This document shows positions 8,173-17,442 of a stretch of DNA of 64,000 nucleotides, piece after piece. This stretch comes from Bacillus subtilis subsp. subtilis. GTDB lineage: Bacteria; Pseudomonadota; Gammaproteobacteria; Xanthomonadales; Xanthomonadaceae. Made by a program: the position numbers and the translations under genes. How positions within the stretch are numbered: the first letter of the stretch is position 1; each line of letters opens with the position of its first letter. The notes under the pieces were generated by a model. The model was not told the origin of the DNA. It ran no database searches and was given only the letters and a program-made list of their open reading frames with translations. The stretch covers positions 62,001 to 126,000 of the forward strand of contig JAHREJ010000003.1 of the NCBI GenBank assembly GCA_021733645.1, read 5' to 3'.

Positions 8173-8547
8173 TTACTTCTTGATCAGGAACTCTTCGACC
8201 TTCTTGCCCTTGGTGGTCAGCGCGGCCAGCCAGCGCGGCTGCTTGCCACGGCCGGTCCAGGTTTCCTTCGGGTTGGCCGGGTTGCGGTACTTCGGGGCGA
8301 CCTTGCCCAGCTTGCGCACGGCCTTCTTGGCCGGTGCCTTGGCAACCTTGGCGGTACGACCGCGGGTTGGGGCGGTGCCGCCGAACACTTCTTCGATCGA
8401 ATACCCGTGCGCCTTGGCCAGCTTGGTCAGCTGGGCGCGCACCTTGGTCACGGCCGGGCGTTTGGCGACGATGGTCTGCTGCTTCTTGGCGTTCTTGATC
8501 AGCGCGCCCAGTTCTTTGGCGGACAGGCCACTCAGGTCAATACTCAT
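8173..8547 (-). CDS. H-NS family nucleoid-associated protein (XrvA-like)
   Basis: 124-residue basic protein. The C-terminal DNA-binding core of the H-NS family is clear as PKYRNPANPKETWTGRGKQPRWL (about residues 86-108), where TWTGRGKxPxW is the signature that inserts into the minor groove of AT-rich DNA. The N-terminal 45 residues are helical and would mediate oligomerisation, and a Lys/Ala-rich linker (about 65-85) separates the two. Xanthomonas XrvA has this layout. It would act as a global silencer of AT-rich and horizontally acquired DNA; the AT-rich upstream regions of the adhesin and fimbrial genes in this window are plausible targets (inference). GGAG precedes the ATG. Confidence 0.88.
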   Translation of the reverse strand: MSIDLSGLSAKELGALIKNAKKQQTIVAKRPAVTKVRAQLTKLAKAHGYSIEEVFGGTAPTRGRTAKVAKAPAKKAVRKLGKVAPKYRNPANPKETWTGRGKQPRWLAALTTKGKKVEEFLIKK

Positions 8548-8670
8548 TCAACTGCTCCGGAATCTGTTTAAGGACGGGGTGAGCCAGTCCTTGGCGTCGG
8601 CCACAGCATACATAGCCGGTTGGATGCTGCACAGAGTTAACCGGGATATTCAATCGAAGTGGCACAAAGA

Positions 8671-8696
8671 AAAGCCGGGATATTCCACCCGGCTTT
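8671..8696 (-). terminator. Rho-independent terminator of proS
   Basis: On the minus strand AAAGCCGGG, an 8-nt loop and CCCGGCTTT are followed by TCTTT. It begins 6 nt after the proS stop. Confidence 0.7.
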
Positions 8697-8702
8697 CGGT
8701 CA

Positions 8703-10394
8703 TCACCCGGCCAGGCGGCCCAACAGGGCATCCCGGTCCAGGCTCTCGGCCTCGCTGGCGCTGCGCGCCCGGTATTCATAGGTGCCGGCCGCCAGGCCGC
8801 GTTCGGAAACCACCACCCGGTGCGGCACGCCAATCAACTCCATGTCGGCGAACATCTGGCCCGGGCGCAGGCCGCGGTCGTCCAGCGCCGCATCCAGGCC
8901 AGCGGCCTGCAGCTGCGCCAGCAGCTCCGCGGCGGCGGCGGCCACCGCCTCGTCCTGTTTGGGGTTGATCACGCACACCACCACCTGCCACGGTGCCATC
9001 GCCGCCGGCCAGATAATCCCGGCGTCGTCGTGGTTCTGTTCGATGGCGGCCGCCACGATGCGCGAGATTCCGATGCCATAGCAGCCCATCGCCATCACCG
9101 CCGCCTTGCCGTTCTCATCGAGCACGGTGGCCTTGAGCGCCTGCGCGTACTGGCGGCCCAGCTGGAATACGTGGCCCACTTCGATGCCGCGTGCGATTTT
9201 CAGTTCGCCACCATCGGCGGCGCGGTCGCCGGCCTTGGCATTGCGGATGTCGGCCACCTCCGGCTCCGGCAGGTCGCGGCCCCAGTTGACCCCGGCAATA
9301 TGGACGCCGGCTTCATTGGCGCCGATCACGAAGTCGGCCATTGCCGCCACCTCGCGGTCGGCCACGATGCGGATCGGCTTGGCCGGGTTGAGCGGGCCCA
9401 GGAAGCCCGGCTCGCTGCCCAGGTGCGCCACGATTTCCGCCTCGCCCGCCATGCGGAAGCCCTGCAGGCCCTCCACCTTGCCCAGCTTGATCTCGTTGAC
9501 GTCATGGTCGCCGCGCACCAGCGCCAGCACGAAGCCGGCTTGGCTCATCAGCGCAATCGACTTCACCGTGCGCGCCAGGTCCAGGCCGAGCAGGTCTGCA
9601 ACCGCTTCGCAGGTCTTCTGGGTCGGCGTCTCAACCTTGCGCAGCGCTTCGCTGGCGGCGGGGCGCTCGCCCGGGGCAGCGGCCACGGCCGCTTCCATGT
9701 TGGCCGCGTAATCCGAACCGGTGGAGAACACCAGCGCGTCTTCGCCGGAATCGGCGATCACGTGGAACTCCTGCGAGGCGTCGCCGCCAATGGCGCCCGA
9801 ATCGGCCTGCACCATGCGGAAATCCAGACCCAGGCGGGTGAAGATGCGGCTGTAGGCCGCCTTCATGTTCTCGTACTCGCGCACCAGGCAGTCATCGTGC
9901 AGGTGGAAGGAGTAAGCATCCTTCATCAGGAACTCGCGCGAACGCATCACCCCGAAGCGCGGACGGATCTCATCGCGGAACTTGGTCTGGATCTGGAAGA
10001 AGTTGACCGGCAGCTGCTTGTAGCTGGACAGCTCCTGGCGCGCGAAATCGGCCGCGGCTTCTTCGGCGGTGGGGCTGTAGCAGAACACCTGGTCCTTGCG
10101 GTCCTTGATCTTCAGCAGCTGCGGGCCGAACTTTTCCCAGCGCCCGGTGGTTTCCCACAGCTCCTTGGGCTGGATGGTCGGAATCTGGAATTCGACCGCG
10201 CCGGCGCGTTCCATTTCCTCGCGCACGATGCGCTCGACCTTGCGCAGCACGCGCAGGCCCAGCGGCGACCAGGTGTACAGCCCCGAGGCCAGCTTGCGGA
10301 TCATGCCCGCGCGCAGCATCAAGCGGTGGCTGGTCAGCTCGGCGTCGCTGGGGGTTTCCTTGGTGGTGTGCAGGTGGAACTGGGAGAGGCGCAT
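8703..10394 (-). CDS. proS: Prolyl-tRNA synthetase
   Basis: 563-residue class II synthetase that charges tRNA-Pro with proline. It is of the bacterial form with the editing (INS/YbaK-like) domain inserted between motifs 2 and 3, roughly residues 230-390 ([18 protein letters not shown] is typical). Motif 2 and the TxE loop region ([17 protein letters not shown]) and motif 3 ([17 protein letters not shown]) are visible, followed by the anticodon-binding domain ending at LLGRLAG. E. coli ProRS is 572 aa, so length is normal. Begins [19 protein letters not shown], a standard N-terminus. Confidence 0.97.
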   Translation of the reverse strand: MRLSQFHLHTTKETPSDAELTSHRLMLRAGMIRKLASGLYTWSPLGLRVLRKVERIVREEMERAGAVEFQIPTIQPKELWETTGRWEKFGPQLLKIKDRKDQVFCYSPTAEEAAADFARQELSSYKQLPVNFFQIQTKFRDEIRPRFGVMRSREFLMKDAYSFHLHDDCLVREYENMKAAYSRIFTRLGLDFRMVQADSGAIGGDASQEFHVIADSGEDALVFSTGSDYAANMEAAVAAAPGERPAASEALRKVETPTQKTCEAVADLLGLDLARTVKSIALMSQAGFVLALVRGDHDVNEIKLGKVEGLQGFRMAGEAEIVAHLGSEPGFLGPLNPAKPIRIVADREVAAMADFVIGANEAGVHIAGVNWGRDLPEPEVADIRNAKAGDRAADGGELKIARGIEVGHVFQLGRQYAQALKATVLDENGKAAVMAMGCYGIGISRIVAAAIEQNHDDAGIIWPAAMAPWQVVVCVINPKQDEAVAAAAAELLAQLQAAGLDAALDDRGLRPGQMFADMELIGVPHRVVVSERGLAAGTYEYRARSASEAESLDRDALLGRLAG

Positions 10395-10495
10395 CGTCGG
10401 CTTCGCTGAACGGCAGAAGCCGTTATTCTGCCAGCCCGGCCGCCGCGATGCCCATCTCGCCCCCCGCCTGGCCGGTCAGCCCGGCCCTGGCGCGC

Positions 10496-10879
10496 TCAGG
10501 CGCCGGGTTTGCAGTAGGCCTTGATCGCCGCCTCGGCCAGGTTGCGCTGCGCGCCACGCTGATCGTCGGTGAGCGCGGTGTCGGCCTTGCCGTCGCCATC
10601 GGTGTCCTGCATGACCGCGCCCTTGCCATCAAGCAGGGTCAGGTTGCTGCGGGCGGTGGTGCAGTCTGCCGACTGCACCGGAGCGGCAGCTGCCGTGGCG
10701 GGGCGGGCGACCGGATCGCGGCCGTCCACCTTGCGCGATTCGTACTTCTGGCCACTGGGCGCCTTCTCCGAATACTGGGTGACGCCATTGGCATCCTTCC
10801 ACTTGTAGACGGTACCGGCGTGGGCCGAGGCACTGGCAAGCAGCAGCAGCAGGCAGCACAGCGAGGGCAGGGCACGCAT
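10496..10879 (-). CDS. DUF4124 domain-containing exported protein
   Basis: 127 residues with a signal peptide (MRALPSLCCLLLLLASASAHA) followed immediately by a DUF4124 segment, TVYKWKDANGVTQYSEKAPSG, which is the usual start of this domain. The second half has the D-x-D-x-D-rich stretch QDTDGDGKADTALTDDQRG that looks like a calcium-binding loop; two Cys (in SADCTT and AYCKPG) may form a disulfide. The start was set at the ATG with GGAG six nt upstream; a longer frame extends into non-coding sequence. DUF4124 has no assigned biochemical function, and none is proposed here. Confidence 0.8.
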   Translation of the reverse strand: MRALPSLCCLLLLLASASAHAGTVYKWKDANGVTQYSEKAPSGQKYESRKVDGRDPVARPATAAAAPVQSADCTTARSNLTLLDGKGAVMQDTDGDGKADTALTDDQRGAQRNLAEAAIKAYCKPGA

Positions 10880-11026
10880 GGCAACTCCGGGCATCAGGTC
10901 AAGGCCTCGATTGCAGCATCCCGGCCGGGTGCTGGCAAGCCGGCGCCGACCGGCGGAGGGGCCGGCGGTGGCAGCGGTCGCCGGGCCGGCCGGCAGCCGG
11001 GCTGCCCCAAAGGGCACCACACCCTC

Positions 11027-11032
11027 TAAACT
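11027..11032 (+). promoter_or_regulatory. Candidate -10 element of a leaderless promoter (pssA)
   Basis: TAAACT is followed by 7 nt and the ATG at 11040, with no Shine-Dalgarno between. It is one of four such arrangements in the window. Confidence 0.3.
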
Positions 11033-11039
11033 GGCCGGT

Positions 11040-11819
11040 ATGGATCAGATGAAACCCCCGCCGCGCTCCCGCAGCATTTACCTGCTGCCCAACCTGTTCA
11101 CCACCGCAGGCCTGTTCGCCGGCTTCTACGCGATCATCGCCGCCGCCAATGGCGACTTCGTCAACGCCGCCATCGCCGTGTTCGTCGCGGCGGTCATGGA
11201 TGGCCTGGACGGCCGCGTGGCCCGGCTCACCGGCACCAGCAGCGAATTCGGCGTTCAGTACGACTCGCTGGCCGACCTGGTCAGCTTCGGCATGGCCCCG
11301 GCCCTGGTGATGTACCACTGGTCGCTGTCCTGGCTGAAATTCGACGACCCCGTGCTGGGCCGGGTCGGCTGGGCGGTGGCTTTCCTGTACGCGGCCTGCG
11401 CCGCGCTGCGCCTGGCCCGCTTCAATACCCAGGTCAGCGTGGTGGACAAGCGCTGGTTCGTGGGCCTGGCCAGCCCGGCCGCGGCCGGGCTGATGATGTC
11501 CTTCGTGTGGGCTTTCGCCGATGGCACGCTGGGCTGGGACGGCAACCAGCTGCGTTACGTGGCCCTGGGCGTAACCTTGGTGGCGGCGCTGCTGATGGTC
11601 AGCCGGATCCGCTTCTGGAGCTTCAAGGGCAGTGGCGAGAAGGGCCCGCGCGCTGACCGCATCCCGTTCCTGGCACTGGCGCTGGTGCCGATCGCCATTG
11701 CGATCATGGTGATCGACCTGCCGCGCGTGTTGTTTGCCGTTGGCATCGTCTATGCCCTGTCCGGCCCGTGTTACTGGCTGTGGCTGCGTACCCGCAAGAC
11801 GGCCGAGCCCAGCGCGTGA
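11040..11819 (+). CDS. pssA: CDP-diacylglycerol-serine O-phosphatidyltransferase
   Basis: 259-residue integral membrane enzyme making phosphatidylserine, the precursor of phosphatidylethanolamine. The CDP-alcohol phosphatidyltransferase signature is intact at about residues 58-82: DGLDGRVAR, then G and two metal-binding Asp in FGVQYDSLADLVSFG. Around seven to eight hydrophobic segments follow. It is the Bacillus/Helicobacter-type PssA (type II), not the E. coli phospholipase-D-like enzyme. The stop (TGA 11817-11819) overlaps the GTG start of the next gene, so pssA, holD and rimI appear to be one coupled transcript. Confidence 0.93.
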   Translation: MDQMKPPPRSRSIYLLPNLFTTAGLFAGFYAIIAAANGDFVNAAIAVFVAAVMDGLDGRVARLTGTSSEFGVQYDSLADLVSFGMAPALVMYHWSLSWLKFDDPVLGRVGWAVAFLYAACAALRLARFNTQVSVVDKRWFVGLASPAAAGLMMSFVWAFADGTLGWDGNQLRYVALGVTLVAALLMVSRIRFWSFKGSGEKGPRADRIPFLALALVPIAIAIMVIDLPRVLFAVGIVYALSGPCYWLWLRTRKTAEPSA

Positions 11820-12304
11820 GCACCGCCGGCCTGCCGCCCCTGTGGTCGCCGGCGCAGCAGTCGTGGCTGCAGGCGATGGGCTACACCGTGTTTGTGGACG
11901 GGCAGATTGAAGCGCTGGCCGCCGCGCCAATCGAACTGAGCGCGGTGGCAGGGGGGGCGCCGGCCCCCGACCTGACCGCCGACACCCCGGCACGTGCCGA
12001 TACCCCGGCGCGGGCGGCGCCGCCGCCGCGGCGCAGCGCACCGGCCAGTATCGACGCGCCGGCCAGCGCCGCGCCCGCCGATGCGGCCGTGCCGCGTGAA
12101 CGCCCGGCGGGCCGTCGCCCGGCCGTACGCATGCCCGACCGCCTGCAGATCGCGCTGCTGCGCGCGTCCGGCTGCAATCCCTCCGAGCCGGACACCCAGG
12201 CGTTGATGGCCGGTTGGAACCTGGACGACCTGCGCGGCAATGCGGCCGCCAAACGCGCCCTGTGGCCGCAACTGCGGGCCCTGCGCAAGCGCGGCCGGGC
12301 GTGA
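11816..12304 (+). CDS. holD: Probable DNA polymerase III psi subunit (cryptic HolD)
   Basis: 162 residues, GTG start overlapping the pssA stop (GTGA). The N-terminal segment WLQAMGYTVFVDG resembles the opening of psi proteins (E. coli QLQQLGITQWSL), and the C-terminus NLDDLRGNAAAKRALWPQLR closely parallels the E. coli psi segment LTDLRANPTARAALWQQI (shared L-DLR-N--A--ALW-Q). Between them lies a long Ala/Pro-rich linker (about residues 45-110) not found in E. coli psi. Its position directly before rimI is the same as E. coli holD-rimI, and the cryptic pseudomonad psi is also found there. Psi joins chi to the clamp loader; holC lies 5 kb away. Assignment by motif and synteny, not by search. 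Confidence 0.72.
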   Translation: MSTAGLPPLWSPAQQSWLQAMGYTVFVDGQIEALAAAPIELSAVAGGAPAPDLTADTPARADTPARAAPPPRRSAPASIDAPASAAPADAAVPRERPAGRRPAVRMPDRLQIALLRASGCNPSEPDTQALMAGWNLDDLRGNAAAKRALWPQLRALRKRGRA

Positions 12305-12798
12305 GCGCTGTCAGTTCCCCGCGCCCGCTGTCGCTGCGCGCCCTGCGCGAAAGCGATATCGATGCGGTGATGCCGATCGAACTGCGTGGCTACCCGTTTC
12401 CGTGGACACGCGGCATTTTCGTGGACTGCCTGCGCGCGGGCTACCCGGCGCTGGCGCTGGAAGACGACGGCGTGCTGACCGGTTACGGCGTACTGAGCAT
12501 TGCCGCCGACGAAGCCCACGTGTTGAATGTCTGCGTGGATACCCAGAGCCAGTCGCGCGGCCTGGGCCGTTTTCTGTTCCGCGCGCTGGTCACCCTGGCG
12601 CGTGACCACGGCGCCCAGCGGGTATTCCTGGAAGTGCGTCCGTCCAACACCCCGGCGGTGGCGCTGTACCACAGCGAAGGTTTCAACGAGATTGGCCGCC
12701 GCCCGCGTTACTACCCGGCCCGCGAGGGACGCGAGGACGCGCTGGTGATGGCGATGGAACTGGTGGACGACGACATCCAGACGATGCCGCCGCTGTAA
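12301..12798 (+). CDS. rimI: Ribosomal protein bS18-alanine N-acetyltransferase
   Basis: 165-residue GNAT-fold acetyltransferase that acetylates the N-terminus of ribosomal protein S18. The acetyl-CoA-binding loop is seen in VDTQSQSRGLGRFLFRAL (R-G-x-G/A pattern), followed by VFLEVRPSNTPAVALYHSEGFNEIGRRPRYY, the classic RimI block ending with GRRxxYY. The GTG at 12301 overlaps the stop of the psi gene (GTGA), so translation is coupled. Order psi-rimI matches gammaproteobacteria in general. Confidence 0.93.
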   Translation: MSAVSSPRPLSLRALRESDIDAVMPIELRGYPFPWTRGIFVDCLRAGYPALALEDDGVLTGYGVLSIAADEAHVLNVCVDTQSQSRGLGRFLFRALVTLARDHGAQRVFLEVRPSNTPAVALYHSEGFNEIGRRPRYYPAREGREDALVMAMELVDDDIQTMPPL

Positions 12799-12803
12799 TG
12801 GCC

Positions 12804-12834
12804 GTATGCAGCCGACCAACGCTCGGCTGCATAC
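12804..12834. repeat. REP-like hairpin (SMAG type) between convergent genes
   Basis: GTATGCAGCCGA (12804-12815), a 7-nt loop, and TCGGCTGCATAC (12823-12834) form a perfect 12-bp stem directly after rimI and before the convergent EamA gene. It may act as a bidirectional transcript end. It resembles the GTAG-type palindromes known as SMAG in S. maltophilia, although the GTAG head is altered to GTAT. Confidence 0.6.
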
Positions 12835-12840
12835 CCGGCG

Positions 12841-13725
12841 TTACCCCACCGGCAGCACCGCCGCGCCGAGCACGATGAACCCCGCCGCGATCCAGCGCTG
12901 CCGGTTCACCTGCTCGCGCAGGATGAACGCCGAGATCAGGATGCCGAACAGGATCGAGGTCTCGCGCAGCGCCGAAACCATCGCCACCGGCGCGACGGTC
13001 ATCGCCCACAGGGCCAGCGCGTAGGAGGTCAGGGTGCCGACGCCGCCAATGACGCCGTAATGCCAGTTGGCACGCGCATACGCGCGCAGCGCTGCGGCAC
13101 GCGTGCACAACGCCCAGATCGGCAGCGGCAACCCGGACAACAGGAACAGCCACAGCGTATAGCCGAGCGCCGCGCCGGACTGCCGCGCGCCCCAGGCATC
13201 GACCAGCGTGTAGGTGGCGATCACCCCGGCGTTGAGCAGCGGCAACCACAGGTGCCGACGTGCGCTGCCGCGCGCCATGCACAGGATGCCGGTGCAGATC
13301 ATCGAGATGCCGCACCACGCGATCCCGGGTAACGATTGGCCAAGGAACAGCGCACCCACCAGCGCCACCAGGATCGGTGCAACGCCGCGCATCAGCGGAT
13401 AGGACGCGCTCATGTCGGTCACCTGGTAGGTACGCGCAACCAGCACGTAGTAGATGACCTGCAGCCCCGTGGAGGCCGCCAGCCAAGGCCAGCTGCGCGG
13501 CGACGGGGCGGGCACGAAGGGCAATACGACCGCGGCCATCACCGCCGCCGCGCCGGTGACCAGGATCGTGGTCAGCAACGTGTTGCTGCCACGTTTGACG
13601 ATCGCGTTCCAGCTGGCATGCAGCAGCGCAGCCAACAGCACGATGCAGAAGAGGGAAGGCGACATCGTGTCGGCGGGCATTGTTTGCATGGACGAACGCG
13701 CATGATGCCGCACATGCGTGGGCAT
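12841..13725 (-). CDS. EamA/DMT-family membrane transporter
   Basis: Up to 294 residues with ten predicted membrane helices in two five-helix halves, the drug/metabolite transporter fold. N-half: LLAALLHASWNAIVKRGSN, then SYPLMRGVAPILVALVGALFLGQ, the typical EamA segment; C-half: ALRETSILFGILISAFILREQVNRQRWIAAGFIVLGA. The substrate is unknown; relatives export amino acids or metabolites. The start is uncertain: an ATG 20 codons downstream (MSPSLFCIVLL, beginning at 13665) leads directly into helix 1 and may be the real one. Convergent with rimI. Confidence 0.85.
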   Translation of the reverse strand: MPTHVRHHARSSMQTMPADTMSPSLFCIVLLAALLHASWNAIVKRGSNTLLTTILVTGAAAVMAAVVLPFVPAPSPRSWPWLAASTGLQVIYYVLVARTYQVTDMSASYPLMRGVAPILVALVGALFLGQSLPGIAWCGISMICTGILCMARGSARRHLWLPLLNAGVIATYTLVDAWGARQSGAALGYTLWLFLLSGLPLPIWALCTRAAALRAYARANWHYGVIGGVGTLTSYALALWAMTVAPVAMVSALRETSILFGILISAFILREQVNRQRWIAAGFIVLGAAVLPVG

Positions 13726-13795
13726 CGCCCGTCAGCGACGGACCCGACCACGATGGCATCGCGCCCACCGACGCCGCCTGCGGATTCGTGCCTCT

Positions 13796-13820
13796 GTAGC
13801 GCCCCCGTGGGTGGCGCCAC
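13796..13820 (+). repeat. GTAG-type REP-like hairpin
   Basis: GTAG (13796-13799) is followed by GCGCCCCC-GTG-GGTGGCGC, a stem with one mismatch. This is the layout of S. maltophilia GTAG (SMAG) palindromes. It lies between valS and the EamA gene. Confidence 0.55.
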
Positions 13821-13838
13821 GCATCGGCCCAACCGGCA

Positions 13839-13861
13839 GGTACCGACCGTGGGTCGGTACC
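13839..13861. repeat. REP-like perfect hairpin downstream of valS
   Basis: GGTACCGACC-GTG-GGTCGGTACC, ten perfect base pairs with a 3-nt loop, begins 20 nt beyond the valS stop. It may protect the 3' end or help terminate; no T run follows on the minus strand. Confidence 0.6.
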
Positions 13862-13881
13862 CCCTCAAGCGCTCGCCGCGC

Positions 13882-16650
13882 TTACAGCTTCGCGCGCTGC
13901 CCGCGCAACCCGGCCAGCTGCGCGGTCCATTCCACCAGGCGCACGCGTTCCTGCTCCACCACCGCCGCCGGCACCTTGTCGGTGAACCGGGCCAGCTTGG
14001 CCTCGCTTTTTTCCTTCTCCGACTCCACCCGGGCAATTTCCTTGTCCAGGCGGGCGCGTTCGGCGCCCAGGTCGACCAGGCCTTCCAGCGGCACCAGCAA
14101 CTTCAGTTCGCCGACAATGGCCGCCGCCGAGGGGGGTGTGTCGGCCTCGGTGGCCAGCCAGTCGATGCGCTCCAGCTTGAGCAGGAACGACAGCGACGCA
14201 CTGAAGCGCGCCACGCGGGTGCGGTCATCGTCGTTGCCGCCCTGCAGCAGCAACGGCACCTGCTTGGCCGGCGGCACGTTCAATTCACTGCGCACCCGGC
14301 GCAGCGCATTGACCATGCCCTTGAGCCACTCCACGTCGGCTTCGGCGCGGGCGAAATCACCGGCAAATTCGTCGGCGGTCGGGTACGGCCGCAGCGAAAT
14401 GGTGTCTTCGGCCAAACCCAGGCGCGGGGCGACCTGGCGCCACAGCTGCTCGGTGACGAACGGGGTCAGCGGGTGCAGCAGGCGCAGCAGCGCCTCCAGC
14501 ACGTACAGCAGGGTGTGGCGGGTGCTGGTGGCATCGTCGGCGTCGGCACCGTTGAGGGCCGGCTTGGTCAGTTCCAGGAACCAGTCGCAGAACTCGTTCC
14601 AGGCAAACTCGTACAGACACTGCGCCAACAGGTCGAAACGGTAGTTGGCGTAGTGGGTCTGCGCCTCGGCCGACACCGCCGCCAGCCGCGACAGGATCCA
14701 GCGCTCGGCATCGGTGCGCGGCTGCGGCACGCCGGCAAAGCTGCTGCCCTCGGTGTTCATCAGGGTGAAGCGGCTGGCATTCCACAGCTTGTTGCAGAAG
14801 TTCTTGTAGCCCTCGGCGCGGCTCATGTCGAACTTGATGTCGCGGCCGTGGGTAGCCAGGGCTGCGATGGTGAAGCGCAGCGCGTCGGCACCGTGGGCGA
14901 TGATGCCCTCGGGGAATTCCTTGCGCGTGGCTTTCTCGATCTTCGGCGCATCCTTGGGCTTCATCAGTCCGGTGGTGCGCTTGGCGACCAGGTCTTCCAG
15001 CGAGATGCCATCGATGATGTCCAGCGGGTCGAGCACGTTGCCCTTGGACTTGGACATCTTCTGACCCTGCGCATCGCGGATCAGGCCGGTCATGTAGATG
15101 TCCTTGAACGGAATCTTCCCGGTGAAGCTGTCGGTGGCCATGATCATGCGGGCCACCCAGAAGAAGATGATGTCAAAGCCGGTGACCAGCACCGCCGACG
15201 GCAGGTAGCGCTCGAAACCGCGCTCGGCCATCGCCTGTTCGTTCGGCCAGCCCAGGGTGGAGAACGGCCACAGCTGCGAGGAGAACCAGGTCTCCAGCAC
15301 GTCGCTGTCCTGGTGCAGGGCGAGGTCGGCAGCGAGGTTGTTTTTCGCGCGTGCCTCGGCTTCGTCGCGGCCGACATAGCAGTTGCCGGCGTCATCGAAC
15401 CACGCCGGAATGCGATGGCCCCACCACAGCTGGCGGCTGATGCACCAGTCCTGGATGTTCTCCATCCAGTGGCGGTAGGTGTTGATCCAGTTGGCCGGGA
15501 CGAACTGGATGCTGCCGTTCTCCACCAGCTCCAGGCCGCGCTTGGCCAGCACGTCCATCTTCACGAACCACTGGTCGGTGAGGTAGGGCTCGATCACCTG
15601 CTGGGTGCGGTCGCCGCGCGGCACCTGCAGCTTGTGCGGCTTGGTCTCGACCAGGATGCCCAGCGCTTCCAGCTCGGCCAGGATCACCTTGCGGGCTTCG
15701 TAGCGGTCCAGCCCGCGGTACTTTTCCGGGGCGTTGTCGTTGATCGCCGCCACCGGGGTGAACAGGTTGATCATCGGCAGGTTGTGGCGCACGCCCACCT
15801 GGTAGTCGTTGAAGTCATGGGCCGGAGTGACCTTGACCACGCCGGTGCCGAACTCACGGTCCACGTAATCATCGGCGATCACCGGGATCTCGCGGTCGGT
15901 CAGCGGCAGCTTGACCATCTTGCCGATCAGGTGCGCATAGCGCTCGTCGTCGGGGTGCACCATCACGGCGGTGTCGCCGAGCATGGTTTCCGGGCGGGTG
16001 GTCGCCACGGTCAACGTGCCGCTGCCGTCGGCCAGCGGATAGCAGATCGACCACAGGAAGCCGTCTTCTTCGACACTCTCCACTTCCAGGTCGGAAATGG
16101 CGGTCTTCAGCACCGGGTCCCAGTTGACCAGGCGCTGGCCACGGTAGATCAGGCCCTGTTCGTGCCAGCGCACGAAGGCCTCGACCACCGCTTCGGACGG
16201 CTGCGGGTCCATGGTGAAGGTGCTGCGCGACCAGTCGCTGGAGGTGCCCAGGCGGCGCATCTGGCGTTCGATGGTGTCACCGGACTGCGCCTTCCATTCC
16301 CACACCTTTTCGATGAAGCCGTCGCGGCCCAGCGAATCGCGGGTTTCGCCCTTGCCTTCCAGCGCCAGGTTGCGGCTCACCACCATTTCGGTGGCGATAC
16401 CGGCGTGGTCGGTGCCCACCTGCCACAACGTGTCGTAGCCACGCATGCGGTGGTAGCGCACCAGCGCATCCATCAGGGTCTGCTGGAAGGCATGGCCCAT
16501 GTGCAGCGTGCCGGTGACGTTCGGCGGCGGCAGCAGGATGGTGTACGGCTCGCCCTTGCCGGACGGCTTGAAATGGCCGGCCTTCTCCCACGCGTCGTAC
16601 AACGCGGTTTCAAAGGTTTTGGGGTCGTAGCTGGAGGCGAGTTGGGTCAT
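13882..16650 (-). CDS. valS: Valyl-tRNA synthetase
   Basis: 922-residue class I synthetase. HIGH motif as HMGH in [16 protein letters not shown] (about residues 45-60), the CP1 editing domain roughly 180-420, KMSKS motif in [12 protein letters not shown] near residue 530, then the anticodon-binding domain and a C-terminal coiled-coil tail ([27 protein letters not shown]) that binds tRNA-Val. Slightly shorter than E. coli ValRS (951). Start chosen at [14 protein letters not shown] because upstream codons are Pro/Arg-rich non-coding translation. Lies in the gammaproteobacterial order pepA-holC-valS, with a small YqaE gene between holC and valS. Confidence 0.97.
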   Translation of the reverse strand: MTQLASSYDPKTFETALYDAWEKAGHFKPSGKGEPYTILLPPPNVTGTLHMGHAFQQTLMDALVRYHRMRGYDTLWQVGTDHAGIATEMVVSRNLALEGKGETRDSLGRDGFIEKVWEWKAQSGDTIERQMRRLGTSSDWSRSTFTMDPQPSEAVVEAFVRWHEQGLIYRGQRLVNWDPVLKTAISDLEVESVEEDGFLWSICYPLADGSGTLTVATTRPETMLGDTAVMVHPDDERYAHLIGKMVKLPLTDREIPVIADDYVDREFGTGVVKVTPAHDFNDYQVGVRHNLPMINLFTPVAAINDNAPEKYRGLDRYEARKVILAELEALGILVETKPHKLQVPRGDRTQQVIEPYLTDQWFVKMDVLAKRGLELVENGSIQFVPANWINTYRHWMENIQDWCISRQLWWGHRIPAWFDDAGNCYVGRDEAEARAKNNLAADLALHQDSDVLETWFSSQLWPFSTLGWPNEQAMAERGFERYLPSAVLVTGFDIIFFWVARMIMATDSFTGKIPFKDIYMTGLIRDAQGQKMSKSKGNVLDPLDIIDGISLEDLVAKRTTGLMKPKDAPKIEKATRKEFPEGIIAHGADALRFTIAALATHGRDIKFDMSRAEGYKNFCNKLWNASRFTLMNTEGSSFAGVPQPRTDAERWILSRLAAVSAEAQTHYANYRFDLLAQCLYEFAWNEFCDWFLELTKPALNGADADDATSTRHTLLYVLEALLRLLHPLTPFVTEQLWRQVAPRLGLAEDTISLRPYPTADEFAGDFARAEADVEWLKGMVNALRRVRSELNVPPAKQVPLLLQGGNDDDRTRVARFSASLSFLLKLERIDWLATEADTPPSAAAIVGELKLLVPLEGLVDLGAERARLDKEIARVESEKEKSEAKLARFTDKVPAAVVEQERVRLVEWTAQLAGLRGQRAKL

Positions 16651-16693
16651 GCGGGAACCGGGATCGAAGACGGGAGGTGGGGGTGCCGGAACA

Positions 16694-16882
16694 TCAGCGC
16701 CCGAGGGCGCGCTGGATCTTCTGGTCGGTATGGAACTGCGAGACCGCGTAGGCGGCCCAGATCGCGGCCGGAAGCCAGCCAATCAGGGTGATTTGCAGGA
16801 TCAGGCAGAGGATGCCTGCGAACGGGCGGCCGATGGTGAAGAAGGCGAACCAGGGAAAGATCAGGGCGATCAACAGGCGCAT
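16694..16882 (-). CDS. YqaE/Pmp3 family small membrane protein
   Basis: 62 residues with two hydrophobic helices: [47 protein letters not shown]. The family (UPF0057; plant/fungal Pmp3, bacterial YqaE) usually carries a P-P-L-A-V loop at the start; here it is replaced by IGRPFAG but the [13 protein letters not shown] end is typical. Members are small hydrophobic stress-linked membrane proteins of unclear biochemical role. A TTG one codon upstream is an alternative start. It lies between holC and valS. Confidence 0.78.
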   Translation of the reverse strand: MRLLIALIFPWFAFFTIGRPFAGILCLILQITLIGWLPAAIWAAYAVSQFHTDQKIQRALGR

Positions 16883-16930
16883 CAAGGGTCTCTAGGTTCG
16901 GTGGCAGCGCCACGGCGGGCGCCGCGGGGG

Positions 16931-17356
16931 TTACATGTCGTACTTGTTCAGGTCAAAGCCCAGCGCCTTGTACTGGCGCCAGCGCTCGCGCAGCGGTTCG
17001 CGCGCTTCGGGGTCGGCCGGCACCACTTCCAGCACCCGGTCGCACTCGGCCAGGTACGGGTCGTCGCGCAGGTTGATCACCAGCGGGCGGGCCGGGGCCG
17101 GGGTGCCGGGCACCGCGATCAGCACCAGCGCCTCCTCCTCGTCCATGTCCTCACCGGCGATCTGGTGCGGGATGTAGGCCTCGTCATCGAACGACCACAG
17201 CAGCTCGTCCAGCTCCTCGGCCTGGGCCTGGTCGCGCGCCAGCACCAGGGTGAACAGCCCGGCGTCGTTGGCCTTGCGGGCCAGCTCGCAGACCAGGCGC
17301 AGCGGCTCGGTCAGGAAGCGGGGCTTGGCGATCAGGTAGAAATCAGCACGGGACAT
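16931..17356 (-). CDS. holC: DNA polymerase III chi subunit
   Basis: 141 residues. Begins MSRADFYLIAKPRFLTEPLRLVCELARKAND and includes LDELLWSFDDEAYIPHQIAGE, which corresponds to the chi segment LDExLWxxDxxSFIPHxxxGE. Chi bridges the clamp-loader psi subunit to single-strand-binding protein (SSB). Synteny pepA-holC-valS is the same as in E. coli. Its partner psi is proposed at 11816-12304, so both accessory subunits are within about 5 kb here. The ATG overlaps nothing and lies 86 bp after pepA. Confidence 0.92.
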   Translation of the reverse strand: MSRADFYLIAKPRFLTEPLRLVCELARKANDAGLFTLVLARDQAQAEELDELLWSFDDEAYIPHQIAGEDMDEEEALVLIAVPGTPAPARPLVINLRDDPYLAECDRVLEVVPADPEAREPLRERWRQYKALGFDLNKYDM

Positions 17357-17442
17357 GGGCAGGCCAGGAGCGAAAGGGAGAGCCCGGCAGCAGGCCGGGC
17401 GGGATCGGGGCGGCGCTCAGGCCCCCCCGATCGGGCACGGCA

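Noticed and set aside
13336-16791. 1,151-codon plus-strand frame opposite valS
   Set aside because: It reads through the antisense of valS and the EamA gene; the composition is Gln/His/Arg-rich and typical of GC-rich antisense frames.
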